A DNA stretch of 35,452 nucleotides, taken from Chloroflexota bacterium. Lineage in GTDB: Bacteria; Chloroflexota; Limnocylindria; Limnocylindrales; CSP1-4. The stretch covers positions 1 to 35,452 of the forward strand of contig JAICVI010000005.1 of NCBI GenBank assembly GCA_025935415.1, given 5' to 3'. Below the pieces are notes generated by a model. The model saw only the letters and a program-made list of their open reading frames with translations. It was not told the DNA's origin and made no database searches. This document shows positions 17,887 through 27,073 of the stretch, in pieces. Both the position numbers and the translations under genes were made by a program. Every line of letters starts with the position of its first letter. Within the stretch, counting starts at the first letter, position 1.

Positions 17887-18602
17887 CTTGCGCCCTCGTC
17901 GGCAGCGTCGTCGTCGCGCTTCCGCGACAGTGCCCGGCGCCAGCCGGTCTTCGTTCGTCGGATCCCGTCGGGCCCCGGCGGCCCGTCGACCTCGCCGGCG
18001 GGCGCGAGCCGGTCCTCGTCCGCCGGGCGCAGCTCGAACGAGTTGAACCGGTTCGCGGCCTTGTTCGTGCCCTCGCGCGCCCAGGCCTCGACCGCATCCG
18101 CCGCGGCATCGAGGAGCTCGTCCAGCCGCTGCCGCTCCTCAGGCCCGAACGTCGTCAGGACGTGGTCGATGAACCGACCGCCAGGCGCGCCGATGCCGAC
18201 CCGCAGCCGGCTGAACGCCTCGGAGCCCATCTCGCCGATGATCGAGCGCAGCCCGTTGTGGCCGCCCGGGCCGCCGCCCTCGCGGAACCGCAGCTTGCCG
18301 AACGGCAGCGAGAAGTCGTCGACGACGACGAGCATCTCGGTGAGCGGAGCGCGCTCCCGCGCCAGCACCTTTCGAACGGCGATGCCCGACTCGTTCATGT
18401 AGGTCTGCGGCTTCACGAGCAGCAGGTCCGTTCCTCGGAACCGGCCGCCCACGACGCTGGACGCGTCCTTGCTCCGCCCGCGGCCGTCCCACCCGGCGCG
18501 ATCCGCGAGGCGGTCGAGGACCATCCAGCCGATGTTGTGGCGGGTCTGGCGATACTGCTCGCCGGGGTTTCCCAGCCCGACGACGATCTTGTTGATGCGC
18601 AC
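17883..18602 (-). CDS. pth: Peptidyl-tRNA hydrolase
   Basis: VVGLGNPGEQYRQTRHNIGWMVLD, VKPQTYMNESG and GGGPGGHNGLRSI; GTG start at 18602. Confidence 0.94.
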   Translation of the reverse strand: MRINKIVVGLGNPGEQYRQTRHNIGWMVLDRLADRAGWDGRGRSKDASSVVGGRFRGTDLLLVKPQTYMNESGIAVRKVLARERAPLTEMLVVVDDFSLPFGKLRFREGGGPGGHNGLRSIIGEMGSEAFSRLRVGIGAPGGRFIDHVLTTFGPEERQRLDELLDAAADAVEAWAREGTNKAANRFNSFELRPADEDRLAPAGEVDGPPGPDGIRRTKTGWRRALSRKRDDDAADEGAR

Positions 18603-18641
18603 CTCCGGGTACCGATGCGGGCGGCGCAGACAGCACGAACG

Positions 18642-18665
18642 GCCCCGGGACACGTGTCCGGGGGC
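18642..18665. repeat. 24-bp palindrome in the pth-ybeY intergenic region (one mismatched pair)
   Basis: gccccgggacacgtgtccgggggc with perfect 12-bp core ggacacgtgtcc. Confidence 0.7.
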
Positions 18666-18990
18666 TCGAAGGAATGGTATCGCGACGCCGCGCGACGCCC
18701 CTCGGAGCTTTGTTCCTGCTGTGCTTGGCGCTCGTTGAAGCGGTGGGATCGCTGTCGGGGGGCTTTGGAGCTCGTGGAGGTCCTCGGTCTCGGCCGGCCT
18801 CGATGGGCGCGCCCGAGTTGTTCGCAACGGCAGCGGCCCCATCAGCGTCGTGTGGCACAGCGGGCCGGTATCGACGCACCGCGCTGCCCTGGCCGATTGC
18901 AAGACCGTTTCACAGCGATCCCAGTGCTCCGGGGGTGGTCAGCGGAGCCCGCAAGGGCCGGCACCTCGGCCGCCGCCGGAGACCGACGTC

Positions 18991-19563
18991 CTACGTGGCG
19001 TCCAGCAGCTTCCTCTCCAACGCGCGCATCTCGGCCTCCTCGGCGGGCTCGGCGTGGTCCCAGCCGCAGAGGTGCAGCGTGCCGTGGGTCACGAGCAGCC
19101 GGAGCTCGTCGGCTGGGGACCATCGAACGTCGTTCGTGTGACCGCCGCGGCCTTCAACCGCCTGCTCGATCGCCCGTTCGACGGAGATTGCGATGTCGCC
19201 AATGTGGGTCCGCGGCGACGATGGCGGCGCGTTCAGGTGCTGTGGGTCGCGCCTGCCACGAGCCTTCGGCCGCCCCCGTCGGAAGACATCCGGTTCGAGC
19301 ATTGGGAACGAGAGCACATCGGTGGGCCCGTCGTGGCCCATGTGCTCGCGGTTGAGCGCCGCGAGCTCCTCGTCGTCGGTGAGGACCACGGTGACGGCGC
19401 CGGGCGACGGCGCATCTGCCGCCTCGAGCGCGTGCGCCACCGCCCGTGCGATCTCGACCTGGGGCAACGGGAGAACCTCCGCTGCCGAGCGAACGACGTC
19501 GACCCGCCAGGGCCCGACATACACGCGAGGCCCGCCGCGCGGCACAGCCCTACTGACGCCCAC
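18991..19563 (-). CDS. ybeY: Endoribonuclease YbeY
   Basis: NREHMGHDGPTDVLSFP and LVTHGTLHLCGWDHAEPAEEAEM (HxxxHxxxxxH). Confidence 0.93.
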   Translation of the reverse strand: MGVSRAVPRGGPRVYVGPWRVDVVRSAAEVLPLPQVEIARAVAHALEAADAPSPGAVTVVLTDDEELAALNREHMGHDGPTDVLSFPMLEPDVFRRGRPKARGRRDPQHLNAPPSSPRTHIGDIAISVERAIEQAVEGRGGHTNDVRWSPADELRLLVTHGTLHLCGWDHAEPAEEAEMRALERKLLDAT

Positions 19564-20068
19564 TCGACGCCCATCGATTCTCGCCGGGCATCGGCTCAGT
19601 CCGCGTGAACCCGAGCTTCTCGAGCACCCGCTCGGACGCGCCGTTACCGGGAACCGTCCCCGCGACGACTTTGGTGACGCCGGGCTGCGCCAGGACCCAC
19701 CGCGTCAGCCCTCCGACAGCCTCGCTGGCGTAGCCGCGGCCCCGACGACTCGGCACGACGCTGTAGCCGATCTCCACGACGCCGTGGTCGTCGGGCGGGC
19801 CGTGGAAGCCGACGTCGCCGACCACGATGGGCGAGGCCTGTTCGACCATGGTCCAGATTCCGAACGGCGCGGCGCCAGGAGTCGAGACCGCCTGGCGAGC
19901 CAGGACGCCGCGGACGTCCGGCAGCGGCCAGGCGTCGTCGAGGACCGCCCCGATCAGATCCGCGCAGGCGGCTCGTTGCCCTGGCAAGAGCGCCGCGGCG
20001 GCCGGCGGCATCGGACGCAGCGTCAGCCGATCAGTCAGCACCTCAATGGCCTCGCCGTCCGTGACCAC
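19550..20068 (-). CDS. GNAT/RimJ-type acetyltransferase
   Basis: LTDRLTLRPM, GYSVVPSRRGRGYASEAVGGLTRWVL and GNGASERVLEKLGFTR. Confidence 0.85.
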   Translation of the reverse strand: MVTDGEAIEVLTDRLTLRPMPPAAAALLPGQRAACADLIGAVLDDAWPLPDVRGVLARQAVSTPGAAPFGIWTMVEQASPIVVGDVGFHGPPDDHGVVEIGYSVVPSRRGRGYASEAVGGLTRWVLAQPGVTKVVAGTVPGNGASERVLEKLGFTRTEPMPGENRWASSGRQ

Positions 20069-20121
20069 CGTCAGTCAGTGTTGGGAAATTTCACTTGAAA
20101 GCAGCGTTCACAGCAGGACTC

Positions 20122-20373
20122 CTAGCTGCGTCCCCATCGTCGATACGCGAGAACTCCAAGGCCAGCGGCGAGAACGATGACTCCGATTAGGCGGCTGAAG
20201 TCCGCCTTGGCTTCGCCCCAGACCCCGGGAGGAAACAGGGCGACGACCGCCAGCGCCAGCAGAAGGTACGGCGCCAGATGGCGGATCGCCGGATCGATCG
20301 AGTTGAATCTCGCGGGCTGAAGACGTCGGCGCGGCACTTCCGGAGTCACCGGCTCAGCGGGATCTTCGTTCAT
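20122..20373 (-). CDS. Small membrane protein
   Basis: HLAPYLLLALAVVALFP and LIGVIVLAAGLGVLAYRRWG hydrophobic segments. Confidence 0.55.
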   Translation of the reverse strand: MNEDPAEPVTPEVPRRRLQPARFNSIDPAIRHLAPYLLLALAVVALFPPGVWGEAKADFSRLIGVIVLAAGLGVLAYRRWGRS

Positions 20374-20397
20374 GCGGCTGGCTCAGTCAGCGGGATG

Positions 20398-22560
20398 TCA
20401 CGCGGGGGTACCGCCGCCTCCGGCGGCGCGGCGGGATTCGAGCTCCACGACCTTGTTCGTCGGGTAGGCGACGCGCTGGTGGTACATGCCGAGGAGCTGC
20501 GAGACGAAGGCTTCCTGCACGAGCCCGATGTCTCGCAGCGTCAGGTCGCACTCGTCGAACTGGCCGTCCTCCATCCGGTCATTGATGATCCGGGCGACCA
20601 TCGAGCGGATTGCCGGCTCGTCGCGCGATGACAGCGATCGAACGGACGCCTCGACCCCGTCCGCCAGCATCAACAGCGCGGCTTCGCGGGACTGTGGCTT
20701 CGGGCCGGCGTGGCGGTAGCGGCGGATGTCGACCGCGTCGGCGGCGCGCTTGCCGTCCTCGGTCTCGAGCCCGCCGTACGGCGCGGCAGCCTCTTCGCGG
20801 GCCTTCGCGTAGAAGTAGGCCATGACCGAGGTCCCGTGGTGCTGCGGGATGAACGCGATGAGCGTCTTCGGGAGCTTCGACTGGTAGGCCACGTCGATGC
20901 CGTCGGCGACGTGCTGCTTCAGGATCTGGGCCGACTCTTCGGGCTCGAGGACATCGTGGACGTTCTCGCCGCCGGACTGGTTCTCGATGAAGGCCATCGG
21001 GTTCGCGAGCTTGCCGACGTCGTGGTAGTACGCCGCGACGCGGGTGATCAACGGGTCCGCGCCGATCGCCTCGGCGGCCCGCTCGGCCAGGTTCCCGACC
21101 ATCAGCGAGTGGTGGTACGTGCCCGGCGTCTCGACCAGCAGGCGCCGCAGCAGCGGCTGCGACGGGTTCGCGAGCTCGAGATGGGGGGCCACGGGGAGCA
21201 GCCCGAACACGTTGCCGAGCACGGCGAACGAGCCGACTGCCGCCACGGAGGCGCCACCGGCTGACAGTCCCGCCGCACCGATCAGCTGCACCACGCCGGT
21301 GAGATCCCGCTCGCCGAGGAGCGAGAACGCGGTCACGACGACGGCCTGCACCACGAAGATCGCGGCGCCCGCCTGGATGAACGCCTGGAGCTTGTCGCCG
21401 CGACGGATCGCGAGGATGCCGGCCAGCCCGCCGAGAAGCGCATACGAGCCGAGCTCGAGGGACGGACCGTTCACCGCACCTGCCACGATGGCAACCACGG
21501 AGGTGACGACCACCGCGGTCTCGGCGTCGAGGAGCACGGCCACGAGCACGCCGACGGCCGCGATCGGGAGGATGAACGGCAGCGCTGCGCGGCCGGCCGT
21601 GAGCTGGAGCGCGAAGGTCGCGATGGTGATGAGCAACCAGAGCAGCAGGACCACGTTGTTCCGATGCCAGAAGGCGGGACGGAAGATCCGGAGCCACGAG
21701 ATGACCATCGCGACCAGGAGGCCGGACAGCAGGAACCAGCCACCGAGCGCGGCAACGTCCGGGCGGGTCGAGTCGAGCGCGAGGGCGTGGATCCGCGCGA
21801 GATCCGCCTCGGTCACCTTGGAGCCGTTCCGGACGATGACCTGACCCTGCAGGATCTGCTCGACCACGGGCTGGACGGCCGCCGCCTGCCGGTCACGCTC
21901 CTGGTCGGTCAGCGTCTGGCTGAACGAGCTGTTCGGCACGACGAGCGGGCTGATCAGCTCGGCGGCCAGCGTGCGCTCGTCGTCGCTGAGGCCGCCGGCC
22001 ATCTGGGCGGAGAGCCGCGCCTTGGCCTCGGCGGTCTCGGTGTCGCGAAGCTCGTTGCGCTCCGTGACGTCGAGCACGCGAGCCGCCTCCGTCCGCACGG
22101 CCGCCCAGCGTTCCGATTTGAGGCCCTCGAGGATTGCGCGAGCGCCGTCCGAGAGCTCCGGCAGGACGGTCTGGAGGAAGGCCTCCCGTTCCGCCTTGGT
22201 GGTCTCCGGCGCGAACGCGGTGTCGAGCGGCGTCACCCGGCGGCTGAAGGCGGCCAGCTGATCTGCCGCGATCGTGATGGCGCGCTCAGAGGTGTAGTCG
22301 TACTGCGGCAGGACCGCTTGCCGTGCCTGCTGGCGCGCCTCCTGCGTGAGGACGTCGTTGGTGTAGTTGAGGGCGCGCGGCGCGCGGATGTCGGTGGGCG
22401 CGAGCTCGCCGACCTTGAGGTCGATGCCGGGCGACAGGTCGAACCCGAGCGTGATCGTCATCACCGCGACCAGGGCCGCCGCGGCCGTGGCGATGCGCGC
22501 GAGCTCCCGGCGGCTCGGGAGGCGGAGCGGCTCTGGCGCGGCCTGCGCAGCGGTCGTCAT
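20398..22560 (-). CDS. 7TM-HD family phosphohydrolase (PgpH-like, putative cyclic-di-AMP phosphodiesterase)
   Basis: HHSLMVGNLAERAAEAIGADPLITRVAAYYHDVGKLANPMAFIENQ plus extracellular region and seven hydrophobic segments. Confidence 0.9.
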   Translation of the reverse strand: MTTAAQAAPEPLRLPSRRELARIATAAAALVAVMTITLGFDLSPGIDLKVGELAPTDIRAPRALNYTNDVLTQEARQQARQAVLPQYDYTSERAITIAADQLAAFSRRVTPLDTAFAPETTKAEREAFLQTVLPELSDGARAILEGLKSERWAAVRTEAARVLDVTERNELRDTETAEAKARLSAQMAGGLSDDERTLAAELISPLVVPNSSFSQTLTDQERDRQAAAVQPVVEQILQGQVIVRNGSKVTEADLARIHALALDSTRPDVAALGGWFLLSGLLVAMVISWLRIFRPAFWHRNNVVLLLWLLITIATFALQLTAGRAALPFILPIAAVGVLVAVLLDAETAVVVTSVVAIVAGAVNGPSLELGSYALLGGLAGILAIRRGDKLQAFIQAGAAIFVVQAVVVTAFSLLGERDLTGVVQLIGAAGLSAGGASVAAVGSFAVLGNVFGLLPVAPHLELANPSQPLLRRLLVETPGTYHHSLMVGNLAERAAEAIGADPLITRVAAYYHDVGKLANPMAFIENQSGGENVHDVLEPEESAQILKQHVADGIDVAYQSKLPKTLIAFIPQHHGTSVMAYFYAKAREEAAAPYGGLETEDGKRAADAVDIRRYRHAGPKPQSREAALLMLADGVEASVRSLSSRDEPAIRSMVARIINDRMEDGQFDECDLTLRDIGLVQEAFVSQLLGMYHQRVAYPTNKVVELESRRAAGGGGTPA

Positions 22561-22576
22561 CGATCCCTGGCCCTCG

Positions 22577-23044
22577 TCAGCCCGCGAGCTTCACGAGCGC
22601 CTGGCCGACCATCTGGCTCACCACGCGGCCGTCCGCTCGACCCCTGGTCTTCGGCGACAGCCAGCCCATGACCTTGCCCATGTCGCGCGGGCCGGCGGCA
22701 CCGGTGGTCGCGACCGCCTCGTCCACGAGAGCCGCGATCTCGTCCTCCGAGAGCTGCTCGGGGAGATACGCACCGAGGATCGCGATCTCCGACTCTTCCT
22801 TCGCCGCGAGATCCTCGCGGCCGCCCTTCCGGAAAGCCTCGACCGACTCGCGGCGCGTCTTCACCTCACGCACGATCAGCGCCGCCACCTCGTCATCCGT
22901 GAGCTCCCGGCGGTCGCGCTTCTCGGCGTTGTACAGCGCGCTCTCGGCCATTCGGAGGGTGTCGCGGCGCAGCACCTCGCCCGACCGCATGGCGGTCGTG
23001 ATGTCGGACTGGATTCGCTCTCGGAGAGACACCGGTATCGGCAC
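22577..23044 (-). CDS. yqeY: GatB/YqeY domain protein
   Basis: SLRERIQSDITTAMRSGEVLRRDTLRMAESALYNAE ... AYLPEQLSEDEI ... MGKVMGWLSPKTRGRADGRVVSQMV. Confidence 0.9.
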   Translation of the reverse strand: MPIPVSLRERIQSDITTAMRSGEVLRRDTLRMAESALYNAEKRDRRELTDDEVAALIVREVKTRRESVEAFRKGGREDLAAKEESEIAILGAYLPEQLSEDEIAALVDEAVATTGAAGPRDMGKVMGWLSPKTRGRADGRVVSQMVGQALVKLAG

Positions 23045-23147
23045 CTCGGGTGCGCGGGTCGCGGGCGAATCTCGCTCGCGTGTCGCTTGCCCGGGTTGTC
23101 GGTGGCGGTGGGCCGTCAGCTGCCTCGCGTGGCACGCGCGATGGTCA

Positions 23148-23169
23148 TCGGACGGTCCCGGCCGTCCGA
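23148..23169 (-). terminator. Hairpin just after the rpsU stop (8-bp perfect stem, no T-tract); possible attenuator or processing site
   Basis: tcggacgg-tcccgg-ccgtccga. Confidence 0.4.
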
Positions 23170-23173
23170 CCGA

Positions 23174-23359
23174 TCAGCCCTGCGGCGTTCGTGCGTTCTT
23201 CTTGCGCTTCGCTTCCTTGCGCTTCCGCTTCACACTCGGCTTCTCGTAGTGCTCGCGACGGCGGGCCTCGGCGAGGATGCCGGACTGCTGGATCTTCTTG
23301 TTGAAGCGGCGGAGGGCGCTCTCGAACGTCTCGTTCTCACCCACTCGGACTTCTGCCAA
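23174..23359 (-). CDS. rpsU: Ribosomal protein bS21
   Basis: [54 protein letters not shown] start with GAGGAGGTGA Shine-Dalgarno. Confidence 0.93.
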   Translation of the reverse strand: MAEVRVGENETFESALRRFNKKIQQSGILAEARRREHYEKPSVKRKRKEAKRKKNARTPQG

Positions 23360-23436
23360 TCCGGGATTCACCTCCTCGGGCTCAGGTGTCTTGCTCTCGC
23401 ACCGGGCTCGTGGCCCAACGGCTCCGGGCTTGCCTC

Positions 23437-23452
23437 GCCGCCAGCTGGCGGC
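23437..23452. promoter_or_regulatory. Perfect 16-bp palindrome at the predicted rpsU transcription start
   Basis: gccgccagctggcggc equals its own reverse complement. Confidence 0.6.
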
Positions 23453-23463
23453 AGGGCCGCCGG

Positions 23464-23492
23464 AGTGTGGCACAGGGTCCTGAGAGGGTCAA
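23464..23492 (-). promoter_or_regulatory. Candidate rpsU promoter TTGACC-17 bp-CACACT
   Basis: Minus strand reads TTGACCctctcaggaccctgtgcCACACT. Confidence 0.55.
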
Positions 23493-23519
23493 ACACCCTC
23501 GCCGGGCGCGGACGGGACC

Positions 23520-24398
23520 TCAGCCGGCGGCCTCGCGCAGCTGGGCCACGACTTCGGGCCAGGGCAGGACGATGGAGCCGTGCCCGGCGTCCTGATAGAA
23601 CACGCCGCGGGCATTGGGGATGTTTGCCGCGAGCCACGCGCCCTGCACGGCCGGAACCAGCTTGTCCAGCGCGCCATGCCGCACCACCACGGGCACCCGG
23701 ATGTCAGCGACCCGAAAGCCCCAGTCACGTGCCTGCGCGAGGTTGTCGTCGAGGTAGCCGTAGTAACCGTGCGACACGGCACGGCGCATCCCGCGGACGA
23801 GGTCGGGCTGGACCTCCGCCACGATGTCGTTCGCGAGCCCGCGCGCGTCCGGTGGGCCGCCGATCCCGGCAAGGCGCTTGACGGTCATGCGGCGGAACAT
23901 CGGGATCGCTTCGGCGTACTCCGACTCGACCTCGGCAGCCTCGCGGGTCGCGAGGTCCTCCCACTCCTTCCGTTGCTCGGGGTTCCAGAACGTCTCCCAA
24001 GCGGAGCCACTCTCGCTCCGCGGCGCGATCCCGGCGAGCGTCGCGGCCGCCCGGACGCGGTCGGGGAGGAGGGCTGCACACGCAAGCGCGACCGGACCGC
24101 CCCCCGACCAGCCGATCGTGAAGAACCGCTCGTGGCCGAGGCGTTCGACGATCGCCGTGGAGATGGCGGCCTCGTCAGCCACCGATCGGCCGGGCAGACG
24201 AGTTGAGCCACCGTAGCCGCCCCGCGAGTAGGCGGCGACACGCATCCCGGCGGCCCCGGCCGCTCTCGCCAGGCCGGCGTGCGGGACGGCGGCAGCCGGC
24301 GTCCCGGCATGGAACAGGAGCAGGTCCCGCGCATCCTCCGGCCCGTCGACGACGTACTCGATCGACCCATCGCGCCACGGCATCCGGCGGTAGCCCAC
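23520..24398 (-). CDS. Alpha/beta hydrolase
   Basis: GWSGGGPVALACAALLPDRV nucleophile elbow, VPVVVRHGALDKLVP and DAGHGS. GTG at 24398 or ATG at 24383. Confidence 0.88.
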   Translation of the reverse strand: MGYRRMPWRDGSIEYVVDGPEDARDLLLFHAGTPAAAVPHAGLARAAGAAGMRVAAYSRGGYGGSTRLPGRSVADEAAISTAIVERLGHERFFTIGWSGGGPVALACAALLPDRVRAAATLAGIAPRSESGSAWETFWNPEQRKEWEDLATREAAEVESEYAEAIPMFRRMTVKRLAGIGGPPDARGLANDIVAEVQPDLVRGMRRAVSHGYYGYLDDNLAQARDWGFRVADIRVPVVVRHGALDKLVPAVQGAWLAANIPNARGVFYQDAGHGSIVLPWPEVVAQLREAAG

Positions 24399-24467
24399 GG
24401 CGGGAGGGTAGCCCGTCGCTCGTACGGCGAGCGCGGAGCGCACCCGGGATGGGACGATGGTCGACCG

Positions 24468-26153
24468 ATGGAGACCACGGCACCACGGCGAGATTCCGTG
24501 CAGACGATCGCGACGCTCCTCGATCTGCTCGACCACGCGGTGGCGAGATTCGGCGATCGGCCGGTCGTCGCGATCCGGCGCGACGACGACACGATCGACG
24601 CCTGGACCTATCGCGATCTCCAGCGCCGCACCAAGGTCGCTGCATTCCGGCTGCGCGCCCTCGGCCTCCAGCCCGGCGACCGCGTCCTGACCTGGAGCCC
24701 GTCGACGCCGGAGCTGCCGGCGACGTACCTCGGTGCCATGCGCGCGGGCGTGGTCTACGTCCCGCTCGATCTGCGGATGTCCAGGGACGCGGTCGCGGGC
24801 ATCGCCGCGGCCTCGGGTGCGAAGCGGCTCATCGCGGGGACCGGCCGCGACATGCCGGACCCGACCGCGTTCGGTCTCGAGGCGTTTCCCACCACGAATG
24901 TCGAGTACCTGGGAGGCCCGCCCGAAGACGACGCCAGCCTCCCGCCGGACTGGGAGGCCCAGGTCGATGCCTGGCCACGGCCCGGACCGGCTGACCTGGT
25001 GCAGCTGATCTTCACCTCCGGCACGACCGGCGCGCCGAAGGGCGTGATGCTCGCCCACGACAACCTGCTCGCCGCGAACCGCAGCTTCCACAACATCGTG
25101 CCGCCGATGGAGCACCGGATCGTCTCGCTGCTGCCGCTCTCGCACCTCCTGGAGCAGGCGGTCGGCGTCTTCTATGCGATCTCGGTCGGCGCCTCGGTGC
25201 TGTACGTGCGCAGCCGCAACCCGCGGGTCATCTTCGATGCGCTGCGCGAGCATCGCGTGACCTCGATGGTCGTCGTCCCGCAGGTCCTCGACCTGTTCTG
25301 GAGCGCCATCGAGCGCGAGGTCGAGAAGCAGGGCCGCGCGAAGGCCTTCGAACGCCTGCGGTCGATCGCGCGACACCTGCCGATGTCCGCCCGCCGCCTG
25401 GTCTTCCGGCGAGTGCACGCCCAGCTCGGGGGCTCGTTCCGGCTCTTCATGTCCGCCGGCGCCTTCCTGCCGCCCGCGCTGCAGCAGGCCTGGGAGGACC
25501 TGGGCGTCACGGTCCTGCAGGGCTACGGCGCCACCGAGACCGGCACGGGCTCGTCGACGACCCTCACCGACCATGGCCTCGGGACCGTGGGGTATGCGCC
25601 CGAGGGCATCGAGATGCGCCTCGCCGCGGACGGCGAGGTCCAGTTCCGGGGCCCGTCGCTCTTCAAGGGCTACTGGCTGGCGCCCGACCAGACTGCCGCT
25701 GCCTACACCGATGACGGCTGGTACATGACCGGCGACGTGGGGCATCTCGACGCGCGCGGACGCCTCATCCTCTCCGGCCGCAAGCGCGACATGATCGTGC
25801 TGCCGAACGGATTCAACGTCTACCCCGAGGACATCGAGAACGCCCTCCGGATCGCGGGGCTCCGCGACACGGTCGCGCTCGAGACGAAGCCCGGCCGGAT
25901 CGAGGCGATTGTCCTGGCGCCGTCCGCTTCGCCCGTCCGCAATCCCGGCGAAGCGCTCGGTTTCGACCCGGCCGAACCGCCGCCGGCTTTGCGTTCGATG
26001 CTCGATGCCGCGATCAAGGCGGCGAACGCATCGCTCGGCGCGAACCAGCACATCGCCGCCTGGCGCCTCTGGCCCGAGTCGGACTTTCCGCGCACGCACA
26101 CCCTCAAGGTCAAGCGCGACCTCGTTCGCGAGTGGGTGGACGGCCGGGCGTAG
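24468..26153 (+). CDS. AMP-binding long-chain acyl-CoA synthetase
   Basis: LIFTSGTTGAPKGVMLAHDNLL, QGYGATETGTGSS and YMTGDVGHLDARGRLILSGRKRDMIVLPNGFNVYPEDIEN. Confidence 0.94.
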   Translation: METTAPRRDSVQTIATLLDLLDHAVARFGDRPVVAIRRDDDTIDAWTYRDLQRRTKVAAFRLRALGLQPGDRVLTWSPSTPELPATYLGAMRAGVVYVPLDLRMSRDAVAGIAAASGAKRLIAGTGRDMPDPTAFGLEAFPTTNVEYLGGPPEDDASLPPDWEAQVDAWPRPGPADLVQLIFTSGTTGAPKGVMLAHDNLLAANRSFHNIVPPMEHRIVSLLPLSHLLEQAVGVFYAISVGASVLYVRSRNPRVIFDALREHRVTSMVVVPQVLDLFWSAIEREVEKQGRAKAFERLRSIARHLPMSARRLVFRRVHAQLGGSFRLFMSAGAFLPPALQQAWEDLGVTVLQGYGATETGTGSSTTLTDHGLGTVGYAPEGIEMRLAADGEVQFRGPSLFKGYWLAPDQTAAAYTDDGWYMTGDVGHLDARGRLILSGRKRDMIVLPNGFNVYPEDIENALRIAGLRDTVALETKPGRIEAIVLAPSASPVRNPGEALGFDPAEPPPALRSMLDAAIKAANASLGANQHIAAWRLWPESDFPRTHTLKVKRDLVREWVDGRA

Positions 26154-26159
26154 GCGCCG

Positions 26160-26714
26160 CTACGGGGTGACCGGTACCGGCTCCCCGATCTTCGACAGCG
26201 CCTGGGCGATCGTTGCGGTCGCCGGATCCGGCGAGTCGGCCGGGAGCCAGCTGAAGAAGATCACGTTCGATCCGACGACCTGGAGCACGACCTGCGTCCC
26301 GGGAGCGACCTGGATGCCCCCGGTATTGCTGCGCAGGTAGTCCGCATCATCCTTCGCGGCGGCCAGCGCGGCGTCCGGGGAGGCGAGGGCGTAGATCACG
26401 ACCAGCGCCGGGTCCGGGTCCCGCTGGAGCGGCGCCTCGATGACCGACCGAGGTGCCGCGGCAAGCAACGGCCCCTCCGCCGGTCGGTACGGGCGGACCG
26501 AGTCCTGGGGCTGGAGGCCGACCGCACCGAGCGCCTGGACGACCTGTTGCCTCGCCGCCGCGGTGGCGTCACCGGCGGGCTGCGGCGTCGAGCCGATCGG
26601 CGGGAACGTCGTCGTCACGCCGGCGCAGCCGCTCAGCAGCGCTGCGGCGGCGAGGATGGCCGCCAGGAGCGCTCGCCGCTCGCCGCTCGCTGGTGCGCCC
26701 GGCGTGGGGATCAT
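26160..26714 (-). CDS. Putative lipoprotein, unknown function
   Basis: Lipobox-like AALLSGC after a hydrophobic stretch; ATGA overlap with the HIT gene stop. Confidence 0.65.
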   Translation of the reverse strand: MIPTPGAPASGERRALLAAILAAAALLSGCAGVTTTFPPIGSTPQPAGDATAAARQQVVQALGAVGLQPQDSVRPYRPAEGPLLAAAPRSVIEAPLQRDPDPALVVIYALASPDAALAAAKDDADYLRSNTGGIQVAPGTQVVLQVVGSNVIFFSWLPADSPDPATATIAQALSKIGEPVPVTP

Positions 26715-27073
26715 CCCGGCGGCCAGCTGAAGCGCCGCCCGCCCATCAGGTGGAAGTGCAGGTGGTCGACCGACTGCCCGCCCCACTCGCCGATGTTCGT
26801 GACGATGCGGTAGCCGCCGTCGGCGATGCCCTCGGATCTCGCGATCTCCGCGGCGCTGGCAAAGATCCGGCCGAGCAGCCCGGCGTCGTCCTCGGTGAGC
26901 TTCGCGGCCGACGCGATGTGGTCGCGCGGTACGAGCAGGACGTGGGTTGGCGAGCGCGGCGCGATGTCCCGGAAGGCGATCAGGAGGTCGTCCTCGAAGA
27001 CCCGCGTCGATGGGATCTCGTCCGCGACGATCCGGCAGAACAGGCAGCTCGGATCTCGCGGCCGGCTGCTCAC
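26711..27073 (-). CDS. HIT-family hydrolase
   Basis: CLFCRIVADEIPSTRVFEDD ... QSVDHLHFHLMGGRRF. Confidence 0.93.
   Translation of the reverse strand: MSSRPRDPSCLFCRIVADEIPSTRVFEDDLLIAFRDIAPRSPTHVLLVPRDHIASAAKLTEDDAGLLGRIFASAAEIARSEGIADGGYRIVTNIGEWGGQSVDHLHFHLMGGRRFSWPPG

Noticed and set aside
12892-18402. 1836-aa plus-strand ORF, the longest in the track
   Set aside because: Antisense to mfd, pth and neighbours, which have clear family motifs. Composition (HRR/DVD/LEEL-rich) is typical of an antisense shadow in high-GC DNA.
18642-18665. Palindrome as an intrinsic terminator after ybeY
   Set aside because: No T-tract on either side; kept as an unexplained palindrome rather than called a terminator.
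18674-19141. 155-aa plus ORF with signal-peptide-like start MVSRRRATPLGALFLLCLALVEAVGS
   Set aside because: Poor ribosome-binding-site spacing, and the C-terminal third is antisense to ybeY; most likely chance, though it lies in the unexplained intergenic gap.
24465-26099. Minus-strand ORF extension upstream of the alpha/beta hydrolase (859 aa in total)
   Set aside because: The N-terminal part is antisense to the acyl-CoA synthetase; only the last ~290 aa are a real hydrolase.
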